Shown one piece after another: positions 33,963 to 43,750 of a stretch of DNA of 64,000 nt. Source of the stretch: Ryuthela nishihirai (Eukaryota; Arthropoda; Arachnida; Araneae; Heptathelidae); contig JAWZYU010000025.1 of assembly GCA_038380435.1 (NCBI GenBank), forward strand, positions 29,612,707-29,676,706, in the 5' to 3' direction. The notes below the pieces were generated by a model, which was given only the letters and a program-made list of their open reading frames with translations, had not been told where the DNA came from and ran no database searches. A program made the position numbers and the translations under genes. Position 1 is the first letter of the stretch. Every line of letters begins with the position of its first letter.

Positions 33963-34560
33963 AATCATTCATCATTTCCATCATATCAGTTTCGCACACA
34001 AAATGTAGACGAAGATGAAAAAGAATGATCTATCAGAGTCTGCTAGGTTGAAATAAATAGTATTCGATTGATAGGGAATGATCTATCTTCGATACGAACC
34101 AAGTTTCAGAAGTTATTCCTTTTCAACGAGAGGGACGAATGGGAAAATTTCCTTTCTATTGTTAGAAACGACGAATCAATAGAAATTAAAGCGTGGTTAG
34201 ATAAAAAAGACTCTTTGGAACGCCATACGTCCAGATGGAAAAGTTGTCTTATGCTGTGCAGAGCTAAGTAACATTTACAATAAGCAGATTACTGGAGATA
34301 TTCAGTTGGTACTTAACTCTATCTAAGTGGAAAGTGGTGGATAAAAGACCAACCTTCCTAATGAATTCAGCAGCGGTGATTTTCCTGACATTGTGTGCCA
34401 GGTGGCATTAGACTCTCATTACTTGAATATATTCTGGATTATAACTTTATTCAATTATACTTCATTACATACAACGTGCGGTTTCATAAAGGTTGTGCAA
34501 GTCCGATTGGATACTGCTGACAACAATCTGTAAAAAAGAGATAATTACTGTGAGTATTTT
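33963..34560 (+). promoter_or_regulatory. leader blocks of receptor 1
   Basis: Initiator-like block CATATCAGTTTCGCACAC (TCAGT at 33986-33990) with GAAGATGA about 26 bases downstream. Next, a diverged second block ending GGAAAAGTTGTCTTATGCTG (about 34236-34256) that has lost its TTTACAG. Then a donor-like ACTGTGAGTATTTTGAAG (GTGAGT at 34550-34555), 353 bp before the ATG. The same order occurs upstream of receptor 2 and of the 51.9-kb fragment. A promoter with a 5' untranslated exon is inferred, not shown. Confidence 0.4.
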
Positions 34561-34902
34561 GAAGATTTTGAAGGGGTACAGGAAACTTCTCGGACTTCTC
34601 GTTTTGAATTGGTTAAACTGCATTTTAAACCAAGTGCTATTAGAGCAAAGATTAAATCCCGTTCTTTGGGGAGGATGAGAAAAGAGGACAATATTTTCTA
34701 AAATTATTGATGGACTCAACCTGATGAAACTTATTGCAATTCGTTTTTTAATTAGAGGACTACACACATTTTGAAACTAAGGTGTGAATTTTCCAACACT
34801 AAGCAAAACTGACAGTGTTATTTGCCAATAAGGGTCTCTAAGTATAAATTGTTACGTTTGGTGTACGATATTTTACGATTAATCCCTTATTCCTTTTTTA
34901 CG

Positions 34903-36180
34903 ATGATGCGTGCAAATGAAATCCTTAATATTGATCATCTTTCGACAGATACAGAACACAAGATCGATATTAACAAACCATGTAACTCCATTCAACCCAA
35001 GTCCCAAAGACCTTTGTGTCCTAGGGACTCTAATAGATTTCATAACACGCAATCTGATTGGAATTTCATGCTTCAAGTATTATCTTTTGCAGGTTTTGGA
35101 ATATTTCAAAGAAATCATCGTGTACAAAGCTTGATTCAAAAAATCTCTGCCTCTTTGATCGCTTTAGGAATACATTTATTTTTAATTTTCTTTATGTGCC
35201 AACAGATCATTTCAACAATCTTAGCACAAAATATTAGTTTGAGACTTGAAATATCATCACGATTAATCGAAATGATTTCCGTTGCCTTGTGGCATAGTCT
35301 GAGAGTTCGGCGACATCGTTTGGTTACTTTGTTCTCGAATTTGAATGAATTTAACGACGATGCATTTGCGACGAGGAGACGATTTTTGAAACCATGGATG
35401 AAATTCTGCATCTTCCTGATCATAATATACCCTTTTATTTATGTATTGTTACTTGCATTGTTTTTAACAGAGAAAGATTTGGTCATTTTTCGACATTATT
35501 CTGTTTTTGGCTTCAAATTTGATAAATTGTCTGTTTATACTTATCTGATTGTATATTTGTTTGAAACGTTCTACGCGGGAACAGTATATTTTGTTCCCAG
35601 TATCATGACCTTCATCTATATTTTTCCATGCATCTTTCTCAAGAGAAAGCTACAGGCCTGTCATGACAGTTTTCAAAATAATGTCACTTTACCTATCAAG
35701 TCAAATCTGCTGGTTCGTAGCTTAAAAGTATACCTTAAAATATCATCTGCTATTGATCTGATGGAAAATTCTCTGTCGTTTCCGATATTTTTAGTGATTG
35801 TATCACACTTTTTTCAATTGTTTATGATTTCCACTTTTATATTTGGATTTTTAGAATTCAATGCCACTCCCTATATAAAAATTTCTCTTATCCTATTATT
35901 CATCAGTAGTACCTTATCATTCCTTGGTGTTACTATCTCAGCATCAGAGATCACAGAAAAGAACAAAGAAATTAGAAATACTCTATCAGAAATCTCGGAC
36001 AACATGTCAACATCATGTGATCGTACAGACGTCGCTTTCTTATTACTAAAAAATATTATTGCAAAAGATGTTAATATTTTATCAGGGTGGAAAATGTTCA
36101 ACCTCACTAGAAGTTTTATTCTCTCTGCCTTAGGAAGTTTGCTTACTTACAGTCTTTTAATTCTTCAACTGAAATCATAA
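34903..36180 (+). CDS. gustatory-receptor-like 7TM chemoreceptor 1
   Basis: An intact single exon of 425 codons, probably a ligand-gated cation channel or receptor of the insect GR (7tm_7) type in the membrane of chemosensory cells. The ligand cannot be inferred. The ATG pair at 34903/34906 is chosen because it aligns with the ATGs at 43751 and 54721; the frame is open further upstream only from a TTG. Hydrophobic segments lie at about 83-107, 114-135, 167-188, 210-246 (one or two), 293-316, 326-347 and 404-422. Conserved features are LKISSAIDLMENSLSFP (278-294), the ITEKNKEIRNTLSEIS linker (350-365), SGWKMFN (394-400) and the GR signature T415-Y416-(5)-Q422. Stop TAA at 36178. It is closest to receptor 2. 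No SINE or stop interrupts it. Confidence 0.85.
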   Translation: MMRANEILNIDHLSTDTEHKIDINKPCNSIQPKSQRPLCPRDSNRFHNTQSDWNFMLQVLSFAGFGIFQRNHRVQSLIQKISASLIALGIHLFLIFFMCQQIISTILAQNISLRLEISSRLIEMISVALWHSLRVRRHRLVTLFSNLNEFNDDAFATRRRFLKPWMKFCIFLIIIYPFIYVLLLALFLTEKDLVIFRHYSVFGFKFDKLSVYTYLIVYLFETFYAGTVYFVPSIMTFIYIFPCIFLKRKLQACHDSFQNNVTLPIKSNLLVRSLKVYLKISSAIDLMENSLSFPIFLVIVSHFFQLFMISTFIFGFLEFNATPYIKISLILLFISSTLSFLGVTISASEITEKNKEIRNTLSEISDNMSTSCDRTDVAFLLLKNIIAKDVNILSGWKMFNLTRSFILSALGSLLTYSLLILQLKS

Positions 36181-36905
36181 AGAAAGAAAATCAAAATGCA
36201 CATTTTGAAATGCATATTTTGTGTTAGAAACATTTTCGTTTTATTAAGTCATAGTCTTAGAGTGTAAAATTATACATGTAGCACTTGTGTGTTGCCTGAT
36301 AAAATTGTTCATGAGATTTTCTTATAATATATAATATTTTCCCCTTTTCGACTCAAACAAATTTAATATGGCACATATGGCCCACTCTCCGCAGAAGTAT
36401 AATAATATATGTATCACAAATGTATTATCATTATGTATTATTTATGTTTAAAATGTGCCTAGTATCAAAACCAGAAGAATATATTCCCCTTTTTGCATGA
36501 TCGATACTAAGCATTCTTTTGTGAAAATTAATACTATAGATAATATACCTTACAAATCTCAATGTTTGTGATTGTTATTGTAAAAATAATAAATTCACAA
36601 ATTATGCATTTATTTATGTTCAAAATATTCCTAGTATCAAAAACAGGAGAATCAATTCCCCTTTCTACACGATCAATTAACAACCAAATTATATCAGAAT
36701 GAAAATTGCTATCGTTCAATCTTCATAAAAGCTCCAATTAGTTTATCTATTTCGCCTCAATAGTTTGTTCACTGCACTAAAGTGTTAAATGACAATTTCG
36801 ACATGCTGTGCTTTGCTACACTTAATACATTCGTTAGATCTGCTGAACAAGGGTGTCAAGTTTGCATCATCAGAAACGACTCTGAAGGATACGAAAGGGC
36901 ATAAA
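36181..36905. other. receptor 1 3' flank; no further gene
   Basis: The first 100 bp resemble the 3' flanks of other receptor copies (AAATGCATATTTTGTGTTAG-type text), so duplications included the 3' end. Two related AT-rich phrases with CCTAGTATCAAAA (36459, 36630) repeat about 170 bp apart. A possible AATAAA lies near 36587. Confidence 0.45.
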
Positions 36906-37072
36906 GAAGGACACACGAGGACGCACAGTTCCTAGAAGGAGGACACACGAGGTCGCACAGTCCTAGATGGAGGACACGCGAGGGTGCATAGTCCTAGATG
37001 GAGGACACACGAGGACGCATAGTCCTAGAAGGAGGACACACGAGGGCGCATAGTTCCTAGAAGGCGGACAAA
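36906..37072 (+). repeat. minisatellite, about 34-bp unit
   Basis: Five units of GGAGGACACACGAGGACGCA followed by TAGTCCTAGAA, with small variants. GC-richer than the surroundings. Confidence 0.9.
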
Positions 37073-37455
37073 AAGGAGACATTGGTTACGCTGACTGGAA
37101 CAACCAGTAGTGTTATATATGATCACAATGAATAATTCATCTTCTGTTATTTTTTTTTCGTGTTGCTGTTTTGTTTTCTGTTTTTCATTACGTGTATATT
37201 TTTCGTTATGCGTGCCTTATTCTTTAATTAATCCGTCATGCCCTTCAGAGGATTCCTGCTGACAACCAATAAAGCTTAAAGGGTTATTTTATGTATATAG
37301 CCATATTATAAATGTAAATAAAGCTCTTATTATTATAAGGAGGTGTTGCTATTTCAATTATTGTCGTGAAAGCAAATTCACTTTTGTTCAGCGTTCATCA
37401 TTATTCAATGTACATAATATTAGCACTATTTCTTTTTAAGCCAATGTGTACTGAA
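37073..37455. other. possible retroelement 3' end
   Basis: Contains ACCAATAAAGCTTAAAG and AATAAAGCTCTTATTATTAT near 37267-37335, which looks like the polyadenylation-rich 3' end of a retroelement or transcript. No coding part recognised. Confidence 0.3.
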
Positions 37456-38517
37456 TGGCTATTTTATTAGGAACACTTAACTAATAGCGAGCATCTCTCC
37501 CACTTGCCTTTAGAAAAGCCTGAATTCTTCCGGGGCAAGGACTTAACTAGGATTGCTACAAAGATACCTGGTCCTTATCAATTCCACCGCTTTCCATAAG
37601 GGATGCAAATTGTCTGCTTGTGGATCTCTGTTCAGAATATCTCATTCCATCTCATCCCACAGATGGTAGATTGCATTGAGATCGGGTGACTGGGAATGCC
37701 GTTGCAGTATACTGAAGCCACTGTCATGTTCCCAGAACTATTCCTGAACGATCCTTGCTTTGTAACACGGAGTATTATACTGCTGAAAGAACCCTTTGGC
37801 GGAATGATACATTGCTGTCATTAAGAGAGATACACCTTATCGACAGCGATGTTCAAATTGCTCGTGACATTCAAACGTTGTTCAACTGGTATCAAGGGAC
37901 CCAATGTGTGCCACGAAAACACTCCCATATCATTATACCACCAGCAGCAGCCGGTTGGATGTTGTTTGGGTGTTGGATTATTCTCTATACGCCAGAAACA
38001 TTGTCATGTGCGAAACCTCCAGCAGTCTAACCATTTCCAAGATGATCATCCAGGCGTGTCCGACACTAAGTACCATACCACAAGGGGCGGGGCTGGTTCA
38101 GTCGGTAGCGCACCAGGCTCATAATAGGTAGCTCTCAGGTTCGAGTCCCAACTGGGTCGGCGTTCAGATTTATCTCCAGAAACTCCCGCTCTGCTCTCAG
38201 TCACTAGGGGACACAGATGAGCTTGGAAAGGTCGCCGTCCGTCTCATGGGGCATAAAGTGCTATGCGGCTATGCGGGAGAGTCATACCCTGCGCACGTTA
38301 AAGAATACTCTGAATGGCTTTGACTGTCACCTAACAGCTATCAGTGATTCCTCTCCCCCCAACCTTCTATAAGTCTTCGGGGTCCTTGTGATCTGGCCAT
38401 ATAGTCTATTTTGTGCAAAAAAAGTGTCGCTCAGAGGTAAAACAACTCAATAAAACAACCATGCCATGTTCCAAGTCGCTTAAATATTTCATCTTGCCCA
38501 TTCTCGCGCTCAGTTAT
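37456..38517 (-). mobile_element. Tc1-like transposon remnant, SINE-interrupted
   Basis: Minus-strand Tc1-type sequence beginning with the terminal phrase GGCTATTTTATTAGGAACAC. Landmarks are CCATAAGGGATGCAAATTGT and a CTCATTCCATCTCATCCCA phrase. No long open frame remains and the far terminus is not clear; the right limit is approximate. SINE A (38085-38454) lies inside. Confidence 0.55.
38085..38454 (+). repeat. SINE A, diverged copy
   Basis: Head GGGGCTGGTTCAGTCGGTAG with a Met-like CTCATAAT, tail GAGGTAAAACAACTCAATAA. Several internal deletions. It sits in a Tc1 remnant. Confidence 0.85.
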
Positions 38518-38600
38518 ATGAAAAAAAAAGGAAAAAAAGAAATACTGATAAGAATAAATTGTGTGTTAATATAAAATAAAACAACATATATATATATATA

Positions 38601-39860
38601 CACCGAAGAGCCAAAACGTTATGACCACCTGCCTAATATGATGCTGGTCCTCCACGTACCAACAAAACAGCTCTTACCTGGCGAGGCAAGGACGCTACAA
38701 GATTTCTAAAGGTGTCTTGTGGCATCTGGTACCAATACGTTACCAGCAGATCCTTTAATTCTTGTAAGTTGCGTGGTTGAGCCGACGCATATCGGATAAG
38801 CTGTTACAACACCAACTAGAGATGCTCGATTGGATTGATGTCTGGGGAATTTGGAGGCCAGGGCAATACCTGGAAGTCTTCCTCATGTTCCGTGAACCAT
38901 TCTCGAACAATCCGGGCAGTGTGGCATGGCGCATTATCCTGCTGAAAGAAGGCACTACTAGATTTATCTCTACAAAACACGTTCAGATTTACTGAGGCTT
39001 ACTGTTACCATGAAAGAATGTACCTAGTCTGCAATGATGTTTAAATAGGTAGTAAACGTCATAGTTTCCTGCACATGAATGATGGACAAAGGGTTTGCCA
39101 TCAGAACTTTGCCCAAAGCATTACACTTCCTTCACCGGCTTGTTTTCATCTCACGGTGCATCCTGGTGTCAACACTTCCCCAGGTTAACGGCTCACATGT
39201 ACCCGACGGTCCACATGGTGCAACAGGAAATGACATTCATTGGACCAGAAGACCTTTTTCCAATCATTCAAGATCCAGTTTTGATGCTCTGATGCCCATT
39301 GTAGGCGCTTTCGACGGTGAACCGCTGTTAGTAAGGGCACTCGGAGAGATCTGTGACTATGCAGCCCCATTTTCAGCAGGGTTCGATGTACTGTGTGTTG
39401 TGACACATTATTCCGTCACAAGCATTGAAATTACGGGCAAGTTGCGCCCGTAATTTGAATGCTGGTGACGGAGTAAGCGGACTTCAGTGTCCCAGGTTGT
39501 TTTACCTCTAAGTATAGTATCCCTTCTGTTGGTTTGTACCATATGGGATAGCCTTCGTTCACCTCTAGCATCGATGAGTCGTGGTAGGCCCACACTTTGC
39601 CGGCGTTTCGTGGCTTTTCACTCCTCGGACCACTTTTTGAAGGTTTTAACCACGGCTGACCGTGAGCACCTCACAGGCCTTTCCGTCTCGGAAATGCTCT
39701 GCCTTTCCCATCTGAAGAACAAGAATAACACTGATTAACAGAGCTCAGTATCCGGTGATATTTGTACCATTTCATGACCTTCACACACACCGTCATCAAC
39801 CCTGCTGTTGCTTCGATTTGCATGAAGACGCGCTAGTAATAATGTTTTGGCTCTTCGGTG
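38601..39860 (-). mobile_element. Tc1-like transposon, complete ends, dead transposase
   Basis: Terminal inverted repeats CACCGAAGAGCCAAAAC at both ends with TA at 38599-38600 and 39861-39862; length 1260 bp. The minus-strand transposase is readable at 39185-39406: SQHTVHRTLLKMGLHSH (helix-turn-helix end) and WKKVFWSNECHFLLHH. The first catalytic Asp of Tc1 (WSDE) is Asn here. Later parts are frame-broken. The TIR ends are well preserved, so it could have moved using a transposase supplied elsewhere. Confidence 0.85.
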
Positions 39861-39991
39861 TATATTTATTTTAATACAGAAAAAAGGTATTATTACTGAT
39901 GTTGGAGATCGCTATTATCATACTTTAAGTGCTTTCTTCTAGTAATAACAGCACAAATTTTCAGTGTGACTGTCAAAAAATAAGCTGCACA

Positions 39992-40491
39992 TTTGGGTCG
40001 TTTTACCTCTGAGCGGCACTTCTTTGCACACCATGGGCTAAATCGCCAGGGAAGGTTGCACACCATGGGCTAAGTTTGTCAGGGACTCGAGAAAGGTCGG
40101 GGAGGGAACCCACTGGAACAGCTGTTGGGAGACAGATGATAGCCTCCTGTCAAGGCCAGTTTGCACACCATGAGCTTAGTCGCCAGGGACTCGAGAAGAT
40201 TCGGGGAGGGAACCCACTGGAACAGCTGTTGGGAGACAGATGATAGCCTCCCGTCAAGACCATCCAGCGTGTTCTTTAATGTACACAATGTATGGCTCTC
40301 CCGCACACAGTGCCACGGCTTAGCGTCCCATCCGACGGACGCCGTCTTTTCAAGCCCATCGGTGTCCTCTACTGACCGTGGGCAGGGCGGGGAGTTTTGA
40401 GGAGATAAATCTCAACGCTGACCAAACTGGGACTCGAGACTGGGAACTGCAGATTACGAGCCTGATACGCTACCTGAGCCATCCCCGTCCC
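39992..40491 (-). repeat. SINE A with internal tandem duplication
   Basis: Tail at left, head at right. The stretch from TTGCACACCATGGGCTAA to CCTCCYGTCAAGGCCA is present twice (about 40058-40157 and 40160-40262), with a shorter third piece at 40023-40050, each with a GGGACTCGAGAA variant. Confidence 0.85.
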
Positions 40492-40646
40492 ATAAACCGT
40501 ACAGATACAATGAAATATCTAGGTATTATGTTTGAGAAACATTTGATTTAGAATAATTACATACAAAAAGTAGTTAAAGGTATTAAACGAATTATGACCC
40601 AAATGTATATATACAAAGAAAATTGTTGGATATATATATATGTTTA

Positions 40647-40690
40647 GTGTGCAAAAAAGTGCCGCTCAGAGGTAAAACAACCCAACCCAA
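40647..40690 (+). repeat. SINE A tail-only insertion
   Basis: Only the last 44 bp of SINE A are present (GTGTGCAAAAAAGTGCCGCT to AACCCAACCC), between ATATATATAT-type flanks. This is extreme 5' truncation. Confidence 0.85.
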
Positions 40691-41270
40691 TATATATATG
40701 TACATTGAAGAAAAAAATTAGTTTGTTTTCATTCATTTTAGAATACAATACGGAATAACTTCAAAATAACTTATGAAAATTTTTTATTAGAGTTAATAAA
40801 ACAAATTCAAAAAATATAAGTGATAAAATTTAAAAATGAAATGTTCTTTTCAAAGTGTTTTTGGATCTAAATTATTGAATTTACATAAATTAAAATTTTT
40901 AATTTTTATGCATAAAATATTCACATGTCTAATAGAAGGAAAAAACTTTTATAATCCCAGATTTGTGGAAAATATATTATCGTAATTGGGGCTTCTTCTT
41001 CTTCTTCAAAGAAAAAGGAAGTAGTTTTGGAAAATACTGAACGTCTGGTAAATCCTGTTAATAGCAGGTTAGTGAAGTGAAAGCAATAAAGATTTGCTTA
41101 GAATTAACAATATTTTTTTCAGCAAGAGATAACAGTGAATACTGCTATTGAATTTGTAGTTTGGAATCTTAAAAATAGTAAGTATTAACTGGTCTGCAGT
41201 TTGTTTTGAGAGACATTTGTTTAACATAATTCTTGAGGTTATATTTCGATATAGCTATGTTGGCTATCAA
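40691..41270. other. no gene recognised
   Basis: AT-rich with a CTTCTTCTTCTTC microsatellite near 40994. Nothing else seen. Confidence 0.45.
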
Positions 41271-41506
41271 CTCGGATCCACAAAAAATAAAGGTGGGGAG
41301 GGAGATAAGAGACTGGATTTCTATTGAAGTGTAACCTTTTCTCCATCGTTTTATAGGCTTTTAAAAAATTTCGTGCAGAATGAGGGAAATGTGCATATGT
41401 TTAATATTTTTTGGCCTCCATTACCGTTATTAGCATTCTCAAAGTAGGGGGAGGGGGGCATTGCCCACCCCCTTGTTTTCTCCCTAGTGGGCAATGCCCC
41501 CTCCCC
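41271..41506 (+). repeat. family C repeat, copy 2, ending in a foldback
   Basis: Aligns with the 2425, 58085 and 59940 copies (CTATTGAAGTGTAACCTTTT, TTTAATATTTTTTGGCCTCC, ATTAGCATTCTCAAAGTAGG). The G-rich end continues into an inverted repeat: GGAGGGGGGCATTGCCCAC and GTGGGCAATGCCCCCTCC flank about 19 bp (about 41449-41505). Confidence 0.65.
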
Positions 41507-41885
41507 TTTATTGCCTTATTTGCCCTGTTGGCTATGTTACATTTTGTGTAAGGATTCGTCAATTGAAAAATGGCCTCAGAATATGGAACTCTTTGGCATT
41601 TTCGGATACGACAAAAGAAAAAAAAATATGAAAATTGGAATTTTGAAATATTATAGTCGGGCTACATTACAAGTTATAAATAAAATACTTTCGAATTCGT
41701 TGGAATAACTGACATTTAGGTGTCAAATGTGAACTGATCCTTATGGTGAAATTGCTGTCATGGTTCCGAAGGATACGAATAATCTTATATTCTGAAGTAA
41801 GAAATCCAATGGATGGTGCTCGTTGAATGTGTTGTGCTCCTTTTCAAAGACGAAACCTTTTTGTCATTTTCCAATTTTATTAGCG
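41507..41885. other. no gene recognised
   Basis: AT-rich, between the foldback and a SINE. No signal. Confidence 0.4.
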
Positions 41886-42267
41886 GTTGGGTTGTTTTAC
41901 CTCTGAGCGGCACTTTTTTGCACACCATGGGCTAAATGGCCAGATCACTAATCAGGCTAAATCACATGGACCCCGAAGACTCAGAGAAGGTTGGGTGAAG
42001 GGACCTATTGGATCAGCTGTTGGGAGAAAGATGGTAGCCTCCCGTCAAGGCCATCCAGTGTGTTCTTTAACTTGCACAGGGTATGGCTCTCCTGCATACG
42101 GGGCCACGAGTTAACGTCACATCCGGCGGACGGCGGCCTTTCCAAGCTCATCGGTGTCCCCTACTGACCGTGAGCAGGGCGAGGAATTATTGCGGAGATA
42201 AATCTCAACGCTGACTCAACTGGGACTCGAACCTGGTGCGCTACCGACTGAGCCACCCCCGCCCCCA
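41886..42267 (-). repeat. SINE A, near full-length copy
   Basis: Complete 3' half and head, with about 30 bp lost next to the head and a small insertion AATCAGGCTAAATCACATGG near 41950. The flanks share only a degraded duplication. Confidence 0.85.
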
Positions 42268-42489
42268 AGTTATCCGCTACCTCTAATAAACGTGGATATA
42301 GGGAGTACATGGTTGAGCTCCAACAACTTGACTATAGACAGTACAACGAGGTAAAAAACTTTTTTACGAAAGGATTGATTAGAATGTCATATAGTATACT
42401 CATTTCTTAATTTAGGTTGTAAATATCAATGCCAGTAAATCTGCTCTTTTAACTTCTATTTCCTTCATATTTTTATAAAGTGCGCAATA

Positions 42490-43130
42490 TGTCATCATCC
42501 ATCACTTACACCACGTCAGCCTCGCGTGCAGAATAGAGGCGGAGATGAGAAAGAACAATATTTTATTAAATCCGCTATATCATCACTGAAAAGAGGATTC
42601 AATATATAAAACTTAAAAAAGTAGCTTCATTACAAACCACGTTTCACAAATTGTAATTTTTCTGTCATAGAGACTAATTAAAAAATAAAACTCTTTGTTG
42701 GAGGAAACTATATATAATTCAGTAGAAAATATAACGTGGTATATAAAGTCTTTCCTCGATTATAGATTCACAAAATCCCAAACGTCCAGAAGGAAACATC
42801 TCTCAGTGTGCAGTACGACGCAAAAATTATGATAACGAAACTACAGTTCGCATTCAATTGGTACTTGCCTTTACCAAATTGGAAATGTAGAGGGGAAAAT
42901 GACCCGCGGTTCCAATGAATTCAGCAGTGATGATTTTTCTGACACTGTGATCTATGTGTGAATAATACAAGAGAATACTTAGGAAATTAACTTTCATTAC
43001 CTGGAAATATTCTGAATTTTGACATTTTCTGAACTAAACCTCATCACATACGGCTTGTGGTGTCGTAAAAGTTAGCAGGACTAGATGTTGCTATCATAGG
43101 TTGATAAAAACCAGAGAATAACTGTGAGTA
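42490..43130 (+). promoter_or_regulatory. leader blocks upstream of receptor 2
   Basis: Initiator-like CCACGTCAGCCTCGCGTGCA (TCAGC at 42516-42520) with GGCGGAGATGAG downstream. TTATAGATTCACAAAATCCC (42760-42779) is the counterpart of TTTACAGATGCATAAATCC elsewhere. AACTGTGAGTATTTTGAAGA (GTGAGT 43124-43129) follows. Spacings of about 245 and 360 bp match the sets at 33986 and 49759. Role inferred from conservation of order. Confidence 0.4.
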
Positions 43131-43186
43131 TTTTGAAGATCTTGAAAACCTTCAAGGAAATTTTTTCGACCTTTGTTACATTTTGA

Positions 43187-43320
43187 AACTCAGGAAGCTT
43201 ATTAACTTACAGTCTTTTAATTCTTCAACTCAGAGCATATAGAAAATCTGGAAAGCATATTTTTAAATGTACCTTTGTAAGAGTTACGAATATGTTCGTT
43301 TTACTAATTACAATTTGGTT
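43187..43320 (+). pseudogene. gustatory-receptor-like tail fragment
   Basis: GSLLTYSLLILQLRA is encoded at 43191-43235, followed by 3'-flank sequence (GGAAAGCATATTTTTAAATG) like that after receptor 2. It is joined directly to the leader phrase ACATTTTGAAACTC, so an end fragment of another copy is embedded between the leader blocks and the receptor 2 coding region. Confidence 0.75.
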
Positions 43321-43750
43321 AAACCTTCTTGTAAAACTGCTGTTATAGTCAAACACCAAAGCATCTTTTATCTCTAAATCTGTTTTTGAAGTCACTAACA
43401 AACTGAAACGTTTAAAACTAAATTAAGTCAGTTTTAAATACAGGATTACAAAACATCTGAGAGTAAGATTTGTTTTCTCTAACACTAAGGGAAGCTGGAG
43501 GTGTTATTTCCTAATGAACTTCACGGAATATAAGATTGTTGTATCTGATATTAAGGAAAGTTTACTTTCATGCTGTTTTTTAATGCCGATCGCTTTAATT
43601 ACCATCCCTCTAATTATTTTAAAATACAGAATAAAATGCAGTGCAATTTAAGTGAAATGGATACAATGCATATAGCATTCGACCAGTGAACATATTTATA
43701 TTTTAACGAATTAAGGTAAAATATTGTTCAATTTATATGAAATTTTTGCC

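Noticed and set aside
34822..34902. 27-residue N-terminal extension of receptor 1, and a 9-residue one for receptor 2 (43724)
   Set aside because: Both begin at TTG; the ATGs at 34903 and 43751 align with each other and with receptor 3.
36906..37072. CRISPR-like regular repeats
   Set aside because: The units are contiguous with no unique spacers, in a eukaryotic context; this is a minisatellite.
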